A DNA stretch of 64,000 bases, taken from IMG/VR virus record IMGVR_UViG_3300037245_001773, positions 1 to 64,000 of that record; one strand, 5' to 3'. Made by a program: the position numbers and the translations under genes. The notes beneath the pieces are model-generated. The model saw nothing but the letters and a program-made list of their open reading frames with translations. It was not told the DNA's origin and searched no databases. Origin of the DNA: a virus. Each line of letters opens with the position of its first letter. The first letter of the stretch is position 1. Below are positions 7,340-14,968 of the stretch, piece by piece.

Positions 7340-7542
7340 TATTGATCCTTTAGAAACTCATCGACTGCCCCCGGGTGTTCGTTGGTTGAGGTAAAGTTCT
7401 TAAACGATTTTTCATCAAATACAGTCCTGGTAATTTTACCGCCATTGGCCAGGTATTCAGATACGGCGTTTGAAATAAAAGCGCTGTCTGGTTTGAATTT
7501 TACTGACTTTCTCATTGATCTTCTGTTAATTCGTTTTTTCAT
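7339..7542 (-). CDS. Hypothetical protein
   Basis: 67 residues with a very basic N-terminus (MKKRINRRSMRKSVKFKP) followed by an acidic C-terminal half. No recognised motif. Translationally coupled with both neighbours. Confidence 0.65.
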   Translation of the reverse strand: MKKRINRRSMRKSVKFKPDSAFISNAVSEYLANGGKITRTVFDEKSFKNFTSTNEHPGAVDEFLKDQ

Positions 7543-8051
7543 GGTTTGGTTACCTTTTGGCCGGCGATAAGTTCTAAAATTATTCTTGTATGAGTTAATG
7601 GTATTGCACGCTCATTGACAAATGCCTTAACAGCATCAAGACGAATTTGCAACTCTTCCCGGTTCGGTTCTGATGGTTTTTGTTTTATCCATGTTATGTG
7701 GCAATCCTCATGTAGCACTATTTTGTCGCCTGTTCTTACTTCTATTTCACAGTAGGGCTCATTCCAGAACAAAACCTTAATGTCTTTTTTGTTGTGCTCA
7801 TAGAGTTTGGTAAAATGACGCGCCTCTTTTCCTAAATCTTTTGGAGGCGTCAAATCCAGATAATGAGTTGGCTCCGGTACTTCTGTGATTTGATATTTGG
7901 TTGTCTCTTTCCATTCTGGTATCAACCCCAATTGACCAGCTGGTTTTAAAAGACAATCATAATCTGGCTCCTGTCCAGAACATGACTTAAGGCATGGAAG
8001 AGTTTGTTGAATGCATTTTTTATTCATGCACATCCATACTGTTTTTGACAT
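7539..8051 (-). CDS. Hypothetical protein with Cys cluster
   Basis: 170 residues from ATG 8051; an ATG two codons upstream is the alternative. Six Cys occur in the first 35 residues (CMNKKCIQQTLPCLKSCSG), perhaps a metal or disulfide site. The middle part is beta-rich. No family recognised. Overlaps the next gene by 4 bp. Confidence 0.65.
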   Translation of the reverse strand: MSKTVWMCMNKKCIQQTLPCLKSCSGQEPDYDCLLKPAGQLGLIPEWKETTKYQITEVPEPTHYLDLTPPKDLGKEARHFTKLYEHNKKDIKVLFWNEPYCEIEVRTGDKIVLHEDCHITWIKQKPSEPNREELQIRLDAVKAFVNERAIPLTHTRIILELIAGQKVTKP

Positions 8052-8053
8052 TT

Positions 8054-8413
8054 TCAATCTCCTTGGTTGTGTGATAGTTCAATTAATCGATCCCACTCTT
8101 TTTCGTGGGATTTGAGTTGCGCCTGAGTCGCATCAGGTGGAAGTGCTACCGAAAAGATTTGATCCGCTTCAGTGCTCAACCATGCTGTTTTTTCGACTGG
8201 GATTCTGCCGCCCATGATACCGGTCCCGCCTTTGTGGTTTTTTGACTCTGAATGACACCAGCGTTCCGAGCCGGTGACATATCCAAGGTGTCTGCAATGG
8301 CGCTCTTTTGGTGGCGGCTGTTTTTGCAGATTCTTTTTCCGGCGCTTTTCTGGTTTTGGGAATGCAGGAACGTCAACCGCTCTGTCTTTAATGGCTTGGT
8401 ATGTGTGTTTCAC
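8054..8413 (-). CDS. Hypothetical protein with His/Cys cluster
   Basis: 119 residues. After a basic tract (KPEKRRKKNLQK) comes RHCRHLGYVTGSERWCHSESKNHKGG, a C-x(2)-H...C-H arrangement that could bind zinc and recalls small HNH-like sites, though the match is not firm. The C-terminal third is helical. Function unknown. Confidence 0.65.
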   Translation of the reverse strand: MKHTYQAIKDRAVDVPAFPKPEKRRKKNLQKQPPPKERHCRHLGYVTGSERWCHSESKNHKGGTGIMGGRIPVEKTAWLSTEADQIFSVALPPDATQAQLKSHEKEWDRLIELSHNQGD

Positions 8414-8655
8414 AGTGCTGAAAACTCTTTTTCAACTTCTGCAAGTTTGATTTGAATGCGTTTTTCTTGGGAGAAAAGGGCGATTTCAAAAAGGTCATGG
8501 TCTATCATCTTGTTTTCCCCGTATGCCCTTACAGCGCATTTATCTGGGTTCCTTTCTCCTCTGGCTCTAATTTCTTCCACCTTTTCAAGTTGACTTTTGA
8601 GTGCTTTGATTCTTTCAGTTAACAGATTTGCTCTCTCAAGTTTTTCATTGTCCAT
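8410..8655 (-). CDS. Coiled-coil hypothetical protein
   Basis: 81 residues beginning MDNEKLERANLLTERIKALK. A much longer frame upstream is only the antisense-phase shadow of the endonuclease gene. Heptad-like pattern throughout (QLEKVEEIRAR; RIQIKLAEVEKEF). Overlaps the endonuclease stop by 11 bp and the next gene by 4 bp. Confidence 0.7.
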   Translation of the reverse strand: MDNEKLERANLLTERIKALKSQLEKVEEIRARGERNPDKCAVRAYGENKMIDHDLFEIALFSQEKRIQIKLAEVEKEFSAL

Positions 8656-9328
8656 TTTTATCCTTTTTTGATTGTTTGATACCCATAGCCCTGTGATAAT
8701 CGGGATATTTAAATTCAGAATAACACTCAGGAATATTTTCACTGGCGCACCAATCATAAATAGTCCTCCTTGATACACCGCAAGCGATAGCGGCGTCTTT
8801 CGATCTCTCATATACATAGCCATATATAAACCAACGCTTTGACGTCCTCCTATTTCCGCCGTTAACTTTACTGGTTGCCCACCTAACGTTTCCAGGCTCA
8901 TACCCTCTGTTGTTATTGATTCGGTCTATTTGGTGCTTTTTGCTCGGTGATGGCCCAATGTGTTTATAAAAAGCAAGGAAGTCATTTATCCATAATGTCG
9001 AAATATTGATTCCGCGACCTCCATAATTATGGTAGTCTGGGCTTTTCTTATTTAGGCACCTTTCTTTCAACTTACACCAGGCGGCATGTTCTTTTGTGTG
9101 CGACATGCCGTGTTTTGTGTTTGCGTTTTTGGTACTTTCTTTATTTAGGCACCCGCAACTTTTTGTTACCCCTTTTCTTAATCTATACCCAACAATTGAC
9201 ACCGTATTCCCACAATCACAAAGACACTCCCAGTAAACCTTTCTATTCTTATGAGAGTCTTGCCGAATAACTGTTAGCCGGCTAAACTTTTGTCTCGTTA
9301 AATCAATAAACCTATTTCCGCGTTTCAT
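8645..9328 (-). CDS. Homing-type endonuclease, HNH/AP2-like family (copy 1)
   Basis: 227 residues from ATG 9328. The first 70 residues hold a zinc-ribbon (CLCDCGNTV ... TKSCGCLN). The core reads AAWCKLKERC...YHNYGGRGI...IDRINNNRGYEPGNVRWAT, the signature of a phage selfish-endonuclease family related to HNH/homing enzymes. A C-terminal helix-turn-helix-like segment (SKDAAIACGVSRRTIYDW) probably binds DNA. A second copy is at 37845-38681. It overlaps the RHH gene upstream by 17 bp, so it probably sits as a guest in this operon. Confidence 0.85.
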   Translation of the reverse strand: MKRGNRFIDLTRQKFSRLTVIRQDSHKNRKVYWECLCDCGNTVSIVGYRLRKGVTKSCGCLNKESTKNANTKHGMSHTKEHAAWCKLKERCLNKKSPDYHNYGGRGINISTLWINDFLAFYKHIGPSPSKKHQIDRINNNRGYEPGNVRWATSKVNGGNRRTSKRWFIYGYVYERSKDAAIACGVSRRTIYDWCASENIPECYSEFKYPDYHRAMGIKQSKKDKNGQ

Positions 9329-9470
9329 CTTTTTTCTTTTTCCCTTCTCTGATGAAATACAAGTCCAGACCCATGCGGACAACAACGGACATTTTCATCC
9401 CTGTTTCCTTGCAGTGATCTCGAAGTGTCTTCGACCTCTCGTCGTCTATGGTAAATGTTTCTCGTTTCAT
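9312..9470 (-). CDS. Ribbon-helix-helix (CopG/Arc-like) regulator
   Basis: 52 residues, ATG 9468-9470. MKRETFTIDDERSKTLRDHC is strand plus helix 1; VVVRMGLDLYFIRE is helix 2. Same length and pattern as the RHH at 1720-1878, with which it shares VxRxGxDLYF. Preceded by an AT-rich promoter. Likely a dimeric repressor of its own unit. Confidence 0.75.
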   Translation of the reverse strand: MKRETFTIDDERSKTLRDHCKETGMKMSVVVRMGLDLYFIREGKKKKDETRK

Positions 9471-9478
9471 AGTTATAA

Positions 9479-9505
9479 CTTATATGAATTATTATGAATA
9501 GTCAA
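9479..9505 (-). promoter_or_regulatory. Putative promoter of RHH gene
   Basis: TTGACT (9500-9505) followed at short spacing (15 nt) by TATAAG (9479-9484). The spacer contains the direct repeat ATTCATAATAATTCATA. Same GCTTGAC context as the promoters at 1884 and 13807, so these three may be co-regulated. Confidence 0.5.
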
Positions 9506-9515
9506 GCTTTAATTA

Positions 9516-9932
9516 TCAAAAATTCAAAGCTATTTCCATTTCCAACTCTTCCCTGGTAGTATCTGGAATAAAGTATTTAAGAACGATATTGACCGCCTTA
9601 TTGTAAAAAGCGTTAAATTCGTCCTCATCCATCGAAACGAAAGAGATTGACTTAGGGACATAGACCACAACCCCTTTCATCGTGACGTGCTCTTGATAGT
9701 GTCCTGTCCTAAGTTTTATCTCTGTCAGAACATCGTTGAGCGTGTCGTATTTATCTTGATTTTCAAATACGATATTGAAGAGGGAAAAGGCTTTTTTGTG
9801 GAAACGGTAATTCCGGGGCTTTTTTACTTCGCAACTCAGGACTTCGCCTTGCTTCCACTTTTTCAGGACTTCGGCGGCTTCATTATCAGCTGGTTCCAGT
9901 TTCGATAGATTTTTGCGTAGATAAATTTTCAT
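9516..9932 (-). CDS. DUF1367-like protein
   Basis: 138 residues. KPRNYRFHKKAFSLFNIVFENQDKY is the hallmark of the DUF1367 family, found in lambdoid and other phages near recombination genes. FYNKAVNIVLKYFIPD near the C-terminus also fits. No biochemical role is established for the family. Overlaps the next upstream gene by 4 bp. Confidence 0.8.
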   Translation of the reverse strand: MKIYLRKNLSKLEPADNEAAEVLKKWKQGEVLSCEVKKPRNYRFHKKAFSLFNIVFENQDKYDTLNDVLTEIKLRTGHYQEHVTMKGVVVYVPKSISFVSMDEDEFNAFYNKAVNIVLKYFIPDTTREELEMEIALNF

Positions 9933-10219
9933 GTCATTGATTCAAGTGATTGCATTGCATCGATAAATTTGTACATGAATCTTTCTTCCTGCTCGGTTGT
10001 CTCACTCGGGAACGCCAACATAGCTTCTGAAATATGCGATATATGCCCGGCAGAGAAAACTTTAAATCCCATGATCTCAGGTATTACAAGGGCATTTTCA
10101 AGAACGCCCTGGTCGATTAACAATATGGCCTTGCTGAGATCAACCTTAAGACCTGTCTCAGTTTGTACGTCTCTCAGAGCTTGCCCGATTATCTCAACTA
10201 TTTTTGTTCTTTCGATCAT
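9929..10219 (-). CDS. Hypothetical protein
   Basis: 96 residues, helical, acidic (SETTEQEERFMYKFIDAMQSLE at the C-terminus). Preceded by the ATAGGTGGAGATATG leader shared by three consecutive genes here. Family not recognised; it belongs to the recombination operon by position. Confidence 0.65.
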   Translation of the reverse strand: MIERTKIVEIIGQALRDVQTETGLKVDLSKAILLIDQGVLENALVIPEIMGFKVFSAGHISHISEAMLAFPSETTEQEERFMYKFIDAMQSLESMT

Positions 10220-10227
10220 ATCTCCAC

Positions 10228-10404
10228 CTATTCTGATTTAAGATTATCGAATAAATTAAATATCTCTTCGGATGTTCCGAAATACTCCAAGGCGGCATCA
10301 ACTCCAAACTCCCTGATAGCCGCCTCGAACTTTTCTACTCCGGTACCATATAGGATTTCTTCATGTCCGCAAGTTTCGCATTTGTCTAATTTAACGATAG
10401 ACAT
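10228..10404 (-). CDS. 58-residue hypothetical protein with CxxC
   Basis: ATG 10402-10404, preceded by ATAGGTAGAGATATG. CETCGHEEIL near the N-terminus followed by an acidic helical part (FEAAIREFGVDAALEYF). A single CxxC suggests a dimeric or incomplete zinc site. Unknown function. Confidence 0.7.
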   Translation of the reverse strand: MSIVKLDKCETCGHEEILYGTGVEKFEAAIREFGVDAALEYFGTSEEIFNLFDNLKSE

Positions 10405-10421
10405 ATCTCTACCTATTCGAG

Positions 10422-10694
10422 TTATTTATCATCCGAGTGAAGAAAATAGTGCATCATCTCAATGAATTCTCGACCTTTTTCGTCAAGATCATCGACCGAC
10501 ATAGCTATCCCCAAATGCGACTCAGGATAAATTTCACCCATCTTATTGATGAGCTTGGCCAGCGTGTCGGACATACCCTCGGAAAGAAGATCGATTATAT
10601 CCTCGGGCTTGATTGCGATTTGATGAGACTCAGTAACCATTGCGATTATTTCTTTTTGCTGGCCGTTATTTTTGTGAGACTCTGTAATTTTCAT
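10422..10694 (-). CDS. Hypothetical protein
   Basis: 90 residues: hydrophilic N-terminus (MKITESHKNNGQQKE), then helical (KPEDIIDLLSEGMSDTLAKLINKMG). Shares the ATAGGTAGAGATATG leader with the next two genes. Lies directly behind the exonuclease gene. No family recognised. Confidence 0.65.
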   Translation of the reverse strand: MKITESHKNNGQQKEIIAMVTESHQIAIKPEDIIDLLSEGMSDTLAKLINKMGEIYPESHLGIAMSVDDLDEKGREFIEMMHYFLHSDDK

Positions 10695-10720
10695 ATCTCT
10701 ACCTATTGAGGTTATTAAAA

Positions 10721-11323
10721 TTAAGCTGCAAAAACTATTTCCATTTTATTTTCAATGGCACTGATCATCTTAGCGCCAGCGGTCAAACCGATCTCAAGCT
10801 TTTTGTACTTTTCAAGATCAGGAAGAACACGCTTGATAAAAATAATCTTGGCAAAATTAGGATTATAGGCCACAAAATCACACCACTCCTTTTCGCAAAT
10901 CATCATCTGCATTTGCATCTGCCAGATATCTTCCGGTTTCAGAGTCTCTTCAGTCAGTAGCCTGAAATACTCCTTATCATCCCTGGCTTTTATTTCTGCC
11001 ATCCCCCAATGCCCAACAAATAAATCAGGGGAACATCCTGAAAATTCGTCATGGATTACGAATCCTATTTTCTGGACTTCGTTTCCAGTTTCGGCAGCAT
11101 AAACAAAGGCCGCTGAGTCTTCAAGATCGTTTCCCCTTTTGGTATGGTGGTTTTGAAAATGATCAGGTTCAGCAATTGAATAATATTCCTGCATCATTTC
11201 CCTGGTATAAGTCACTAGCCCTTTTCCATTGGCAGCTATTGCCTGGGCGTGACTTGCAGACATACGTTTTTCTTTCAGCTTCCACCATTCCGGGGATTTC
11301 TGATCAACGTTAACTATCTGCAT
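10721..11323 (-). CDS. YqaJ-type (lambda exonuclease-like) recombination nuclease
   Basis: 200 residues. The family frame is intact: QKSPEWWKLKEKRMSAS at the N-terminus, RGNDLEDSA near 63-71, then CSPDLFVGHWGMAEIKA with the catalytic D100, E110 and K112. QMQMQMMICEKEWCDFVAYNP is the usual C-terminal block. It would chew dsDNA 5' to 3' and load the RecT protein encoded just upstream. Overlap with recT is 14 bp, so the pair is coupled. Confidence 0.92.
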   Translation of the reverse strand: MQIVNVDQKSPEWWKLKEKRMSASHAQAIAANGKGLVTYTREMMQEYYSIAEPDHFQNHHTKRGNDLEDSAAFVYAAETGNEVQKIGFVIHDEFSGCSPDLFVGHWGMAEIKARDDKEYFRLLTEETLKPEDIWQMQMQMMICEKEWCDFVAYNPNFAKIIFIKRVLPDLEKYKKLEIGLTAGAKMISAIENKMEIVFAA

Positions 11324-12125
11324 TCTGCAACTCCTTGACTATTTTATCTTTCCTGATTGCAAGTGCATCAACAAAGACTTGTGCAAATTTGTCGCGCTTG
11401 GCCACCTTCAGATGTTTCTGATAGTAGTCAACCGTGTCTTGTACGGTTTTAAGGGCTTCAATCTCTCCCTTCATTTCGATAGGAAAGCCGGTTGGCTGGT
11501 CAAGATCATAGTTCTCGTTGTCCAGTTTTTCAATACCCTCGTAGATATCATCAAAATGCTTCTTGCAAGCCTTTTTAATGACGGTCTTAAGGCACATTTC
11601 AATGAACCACTTTTTCCAGATATAATCAGTTTTTGCGACTTCCCTGTGCTTTTTTAGTTCATCCGAGCTTAACGTGGTGATGAATTCGCCACGTTTGTTT
11701 TTAATAACACAGTAAGCGCCAATGACTTTATCCTCTTTTTTGGAACTGAAAGAGTTTTCCATTACATGGGTGTAAAGGACTTTCCCTGATTCTTTTTTAG
11801 GGCTGAATTGATCCCCATCGTAAACGATATCCATGTCAATTTTTGACTCTGGGTAGGCCATCAGCATCTTGTTTCGATAGGCTACATAATCATAACTGAC
11901 GCCAGTTGCAAGAAGTGTGATATGGACACCATCAAAAGTCATTTCAGACAAAGACACAGCCTTAAAAATATCTGCCAATTGTTGATCACTTCTGTGCTGC
12001 ATCCATGGGTTTTTTGGTTGGTTGTCTTTCTTTTCGTTCTCAAGGTTCCAGCAGTATTTTGAAAAAACCTCTACGGCTGCCTGGTCGAAATCTTGAAGTA
12101 GTGCTGTTAGTGCTTGCGGGTTCAA
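11310..12125 (-). CDS. recT: RecT-family single-strand annealing protein
   Basis: 271 residues. Diagnostic stretches include MTFDGVHITLLATGVSYDYVAYRNK and GAYCVIKNKRGEFITTLSSDELKKHREVAKTDYIWKKW, followed by EMCLKTVIKKACKKH, the standard RecT/RedB core end. With the YqaJ exonuclease it forms an exonuclease/annealase recombination pair like lambda Exo/Beta. C-terminal 60 residues are helical and may contact the exonuclease. Confidence 0.93.
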   Translation of the reverse strand: MNPQALTALLQDFDQAAVEVFSKYCWNLENEKKDNQPKNPWMQHRSDQQLADIFKAVSLSEMTFDGVHITLLATGVSYDYVAYRNKMLMAYPESKIDMDIVYDGDQFSPKKESGKVLYTHVMENSFSSKKEDKVIGAYCVIKNKRGEFITTLSSDELKKHREVAKTDYIWKKWFIEMCLKTVIKKACKKHFDDIYEGIEKLDNENYDLDQPTGFPIEMKGEIEALKTVQDTVDYYQKHLKVAKRDKFAQVFVDALAIRKDKIVKELQNADS

Positions 12126-12157
12126 TTGATCTCCTGTAGGATAGTGGTTGTGTAGCG

Positions 12158-12267
12158 TTAGATTACGGCTTCGTCATCTTCAGAATGGCGAAGATTATTT
12201 ATTCCCTCGATCACCGTTGCGATAGCGATCATAGCGCAAAGACAAATATTTTCAGAATGTCAGTCAT
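12158..12267 (-). other. Two tiny overlapping ORFs upstream of recT
   Basis: 12229-12267 encodes a 12-residue peptide (MTDILKIFVFAL) whose TGA overlaps, as ATGA, the start of a 24-residue frame (12158-12232, MIAIATVIEGINNLRHSEDD...). Read together they look like a short membrane helix plus acidic tail cut by a frame change. They may be one small membrane protein needing a frameshift, or a leader peptide for recT, or chance. Confidence 0.3.
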
Positions 12268-12506
12268 GGTTCAATCTCAAGTATCCAGCCTTTGCTTTTA
12301 ACCTGCGAAATTATGCCGCAAGCAGTCGGTGGTTGGCCATTTGATTTGTTTCCATTTCCGTCAACATCCACTGAAAAAAGCGTTTTCCCATCAGATTCAC
12401 GTATCAATGAAAACTTTCCTCTGTGGTGATCCCATTTGGCTATATCTCCGGGCTCTGCGTGTGCGACATTTGGCCAGATTGGATATGTGTTTTTAATAAC
12501 TTTCAT
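12264..12506 (-). CDS. Hypothetical beta-rich protein
   Basis: 80 residues, beta-rich with Gly turns (GKFSLIRESDGKTLFSVDVDGNGNKSNGQPP). Overlaps the upstream gene's stop by 4 bp (ATGA). No family recognised. Confidence 0.65.
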   Translation of the reverse strand: MKVIKNTYPIWPNVAHAEPGDIAKWDHHRGKFSLIRESDGKTLFSVDVDGNGNKSNGQPPTACGIISQVKSKGWILEIEP

Positions 12507-12655
12507 TTATCCAACTCGTTTATAAGTTTGTCAGCCATCCAAACCGCATCAACAACCTTGGCTTCACTGTCCTGTTTTGGATTGTTTAGCAGGATGTATG
12601 ATTTAAGAATTTCTAGCGCCATTTCTGCCCGCTGTGCTTTTTCCCAATCTTTCAT
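12503..12655 (-). CDS. 50-residue helical hypothetical protein
   Basis: ATG 12653-12655, overlapping the upstream stop. MKDWEKAQRAEMALEILKSYILLNN plus a second helix (KVVDAVWMADKLINELDK). Likely a two-helix bundle. Unknown function. Confidence 0.65.
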   Translation of the reverse strand: MKDWEKAQRAEMALEILKSYILLNNPKQDSEAKVVDAVWMADKLINELDK

Positions 12656-12900
12656 GATTCCCCCAAAAGTTTCTTGATATCACTGTCATAATAACCAGCC
12701 ATCCAAAAGAACTTTCCTTCTGTTGGCTCGATATTGTGTTCGGTTTTCAAATGTTTTTCCATGCTTGGAATGCACCCTCGGTTCTCCGGCGTGTACCCGC
12801 AAATTTTGCAACGGTATTTAGTTGAGTAGACAACTTCAATATGTTCCGCATCTTCGAACATTTCTTTTTGCTTCTCTGTCATCGGTTTGTGTCCGTTCAT
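12652..12900 (-). CDS. C2H2-like Zn-finger protein
   Basis: 82 residues. YRCKICGYTPENRGCIPSMEKHLKTEHN is a good C2H2 finger (C-x2-C...H-x4-H). One finger only; flanks are helical. Could bind nucleic acid or a protein partner. 4-bp overlaps with both neighbours. Confidence 0.75.
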   Translation of the reverse strand: MNGHKPMTEKQKEMFEDAEHIEVVYSTKYRCKICGYTPENRGCIPSMEKHLKTEHNIEPTEGKFFWMAGYYDSDIKKLLGES

Positions 12901-13322
12901 GCATCCCCTTTGAATTTATCAATATCCAATGGAAACAAAACGTTTTGACCTCTCTGAATATCATTCCAGGCATGGTACATTGCCCATGCCCAATTTGTGA
13001 CCTGATCTTTTTGTTCGGTCAGTTTTTCAAGCCTGCTTGACATTGCGCCTATTTCACCCTTTGCAATATCGCTTGATGCTTCGGCAACTTGACGAACAGC
13101 TTTATCAAGTGGGGTTGACGGTTTCTCAGGAGTATGGCTAATTGAACCATATGAACCCATGCTTGTCATTCCCTCTACGATCTGGTCTGCAACGTTTTTG
13201 ATAATTTTATCATTGCATGACAGATAATCGGCTATTTCTTCAACTTCATCAGGACCGAGTTTTTCAAGTATGTCTCTAAGGTCAAGAGTCACCTTGCCTC
13301 GATCAAATGTAACTTGGCTCAT
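12897..13322 (-). CDS. Hypothetical protein with long helices
   Basis: 141 residues, mostly helical (LEKLGPDEVEEIADYLSCNDKIIKNVADQIVEGM; KAVRQVAEASSDIAKGEIGAMSSRLEKLTEQ). Soluble, probably a homo-oligomer. No family recognised. Confidence 0.65.
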   Translation of the reverse strand: MSQVTFDRGKVTLDLRDILEKLGPDEVEEIADYLSCNDKIIKNVADQIVEGMTSMGSYGSISHTPEKPSTPLDKAVRQVAEASSDIAKGEIGAMSSRLEKLTEQKDQVTNWAWAMYHAWNDIQRGQNVLFPLDIDKFKGDA

Positions 13323-13588
13323 TTCGCCTCCGTTATTTGTTCACATAAATCCTTCAGAGCTTCATCTTTCGTTGATCCTGATCCGCTGAATTCGCCTAAA
13401 TCGATGGTATAAACTCCTGATGTGGCTAGTTTTGTCATCAGAATAGTGCAGAGCCAGGATTCCATGATTTCTGATTTGGAATAGATGGAAGGGATTGAAT
13501 CGAATATCTCGTGGGTTTCTTTCTCGAAATATTCAGGTGGTACAGTGCTATCATACCGTCTTTGCGCTGATTTGAATTGATCGCTCAT
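13319..13588 (-). CDS. Hypothetical protein
   Basis: 89 residues, no motif. Middle helix (SKSEIMESWLCTILMTKLATSG) followed by a strand-turn (VYTIDLGEFSGSGSTKDEALKDLCEQI) that resembles a small ligand-binding half-domain. Unknown function. Confidence 0.6.
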   Translation of the reverse strand: MSDQFKSAQRRYDSTVPPEYFEKETHEIFDSIPSIYSKSEIMESWLCTILMTKLATSGVYTIDLGEFSGSGSTKDEALKDLCEQITEAK

Positions 13589-13773
13589 TACGCCCCTAAA
13601 TAAGTTTCAATCGTTTCTTTCACATCATCCCGCATCGGGGTATTGCCATCCAACATGTTCATAAAATGGGAATACGTTATACTGTTATTAGCCCTAACGT
13701 AGTTCGCCCAGAACCATTTAAACTTTCTGTCAATGTCTGGCAATTTCAACTTCATCATCAACTTTTCTTTCAT
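13588..13773 (-). CDS. Small protein, paralog of 5615-5821
   Basis: 61 residues. SHFMNMLDGNTPMRDDVKETIETYLG matches the C-terminal half of the protein at 5615-5821. Both may carry the second half of an XRE-type DNA-binding domain. It is the first gene behind the promoter at 13807-13836, the usual place for a regulator. Confidence 0.65.
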   Translation of the reverse strand: MKEKLMMKLKLPDIDRKFKWFWANYVRANNSITYSHFMNMLDGNTPMRDDVKETIETYLGA

Positions 13774-13806
13774 TTCTCCTCTTACGTTTAATTAATGTGT
13801 TGATTA

Positions 13807-13836
13807 ATAATAATATGAATTATTAGTAAAAGTCAA
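13807..13836 (-). promoter_or_regulatory. Putative sigma70-type promoter
   Basis: TTGACT (13831-13836), 18 nt, TATTAT (13807-13812) on the minus strand, in a gap whose flanks are extremely AT-rich and carry TAATAATTCATATTATTATTAAT, a near palindrome. Shares the GCTTGACT context of the promoter at 9479-9505. Confidence 0.55.
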
Positions 13837-14201
13837 GCTATTTTTTTCAATTTATTTTTACTAAACAACCACACTTCCCGGCATGTCTCAATATCAAACA
13901 TTCCAATATGACATTTATCTTTTGTAATTCCCAGGAAATCGGCCAACATTTTATATGATTCTGTTCTTGTGAAATGCTTTTTCTTCCACAGTCGGTCGAA
14001 TTCCTTGTGGGTTAATTGACGGGCTTTTTTAAGTTCTGCATTCGCCAATGTTCCAAGAGGCTTATCGGTTCCTTTATGACATCCAACGTGGGCATCGCAC
14101 CGGTAACAAATCCACATTTTGCCATAGCTTCGATATCGGTAAATATAAATAGAATCAATTAGCTCTGCTTCTTGATTGCAATATGGGCAAATTGGTATCA
14201 T
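13833..14201 (-). CDS. DUF3268-like zinc-finger protein
   Basis: 122 residues. CPYCNQEAELIDS then WICYRCDAHVGCHKGTDKPLGTLANAELKKAR is the characteristic block of a phage/bacterial zinc-finger family (DUF3268), and KDKCHIGMFDIETC supplies its closing motif. Function of the family is not established; the zinc site and conserved basic helix suggest nucleic-acid contact. Confidence 0.8.
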   Translation of the reverse strand: MIPICPYCNQEAELIDSIYIYRYRSYGKMWICYRCDAHVGCHKGTDKPLGTLANAELKKARQLTHKEFDRLWKKKHFTRTESYKMLADFLGITKDKCHIGMFDIETCREVWLFSKNKLKKIA

Positions 14202-14410
14202 ACCGATGCAGTCTTAAATTCAGGGTGTTGATCGACATTGGCCGTACCATCCCGCAAGTCTTTGATGAGTTCTTTTTCCTGACCGATAGAGCGGGTTTTT
14301 ACTTGCCAGTTTGCTGAGTTCTTGACCATTTGGGACCGTTCATCCATCAGGCGATTGATGCGTGAGCTTGCCTTAATGATAAGTCGATCTTTGTATGTTA
14401 GATTTTTCAT
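14198..14410 (-). CDS. Hypothetical basic helical protein
   Basis: 70 residues (MKNLTYKDRLIIKASSRINRLMDERSQMVK...). Two basic helices; no Cys. Overlaps the Zn-finger gene downstream by 4 bp. Unknown function. Confidence 0.65.
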   Translation of the reverse strand: MKNLTYKDRLIIKASSRINRLMDERSQMVKNSANWQVKTRSIGQEKELIKDLRDGTANVDQHPEFKTASV

Positions 14411-14775
14411 CAGAACCTCAAATTGAATCTACCTGAATAAGGGGCCTTTTCCAATCTCCTGTATAGATTCGGAGGTTGTGAAGGCACTGAGAAAGTGAGA
14501 TAAAACTTTTTGGTGTGGACTTCTTTCATGTGCAACATTCCTTCTCTGTCCCAGTTTATAAAAACGATTGGGAATGCAAACAGAATTTCTGGTATTTCAA
14601 CCTCTGGAGAATAGGTTTCTAAATGAATGACATCGATGTCTTCAATACCAACATATCCTCCGGTAGAGGATTCAATTAATTCTACACCAGCTTGTTGGAT
14701 TTCTCGCAGGCATTCGTCAGTTGCTCCGGTTCCGTGTGAGTCTGTACTGGTAATCACATAAACTTTTTCTTGCAT
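14410..14775 (-). CDS. Hypothetical protein
   Basis: 121 residues. VYVITSTDSHGTGATDECLREIQQAGVEL looks like a Rossmann-like beta-alpha unit with an S-D-S-H-G-T-G loop; the rest is beta-rich. No family recognised with confidence. Confidence 0.65.
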   Translation of the reverse strand: MQEKVYVITSTDSHGTGATDECLREIQQAGVELIESSTGGYVGIEDIDVIHLETYSPEVEIPEILFAFPIVFINWDREGMLHMKEVHTKKFYLTFSVPSQPPNLYRRLEKAPYSGRFNLRF

Positions 14776-14787
14776 TTATCAGGCACC

Positions 14788-14931
14788 TTAAAAAAATATT
14801 TGAGTCAGAGACCAGAAAGCAAATGCCCACCCGCACAGGACCAGAACGCCGCCCGTCATCCAATAAAGCGTGTCATTCCACCATGTCAAAACGAGAATAG
14901 TCAAGATTGAGAAAATAAAATTGGCAAACAT
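14788..14931 (-). CDS. 47-residue two-helix membrane protein
   Basis: ATG 14929-14931. Two hydrophobic segments, FANFIFSILTILVLTWW and GGVLVLCGWAFAFWSL, separated by a short polar turn. Size and topology would suit a small holin or inner-membrane exclusion protein, but it is in the early region. Function not assigned. Confidence 0.65.
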   Translation of the reverse strand: MFANFIFSILTILVLTWWNDTLYWMTGGVLVLCGWAFAFWSLTQIFF

Positions 14932-14968
14932 TGTACTACGTTTTTAAATTGTCCGCTACGTTTAGAGA

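Noticed and set aside
12158-12267. A single small membrane protein gene upstream of recT
   Set aside because: The reading frame is interrupted; joining the two parts would need a frameshift that has no clear slippery site.
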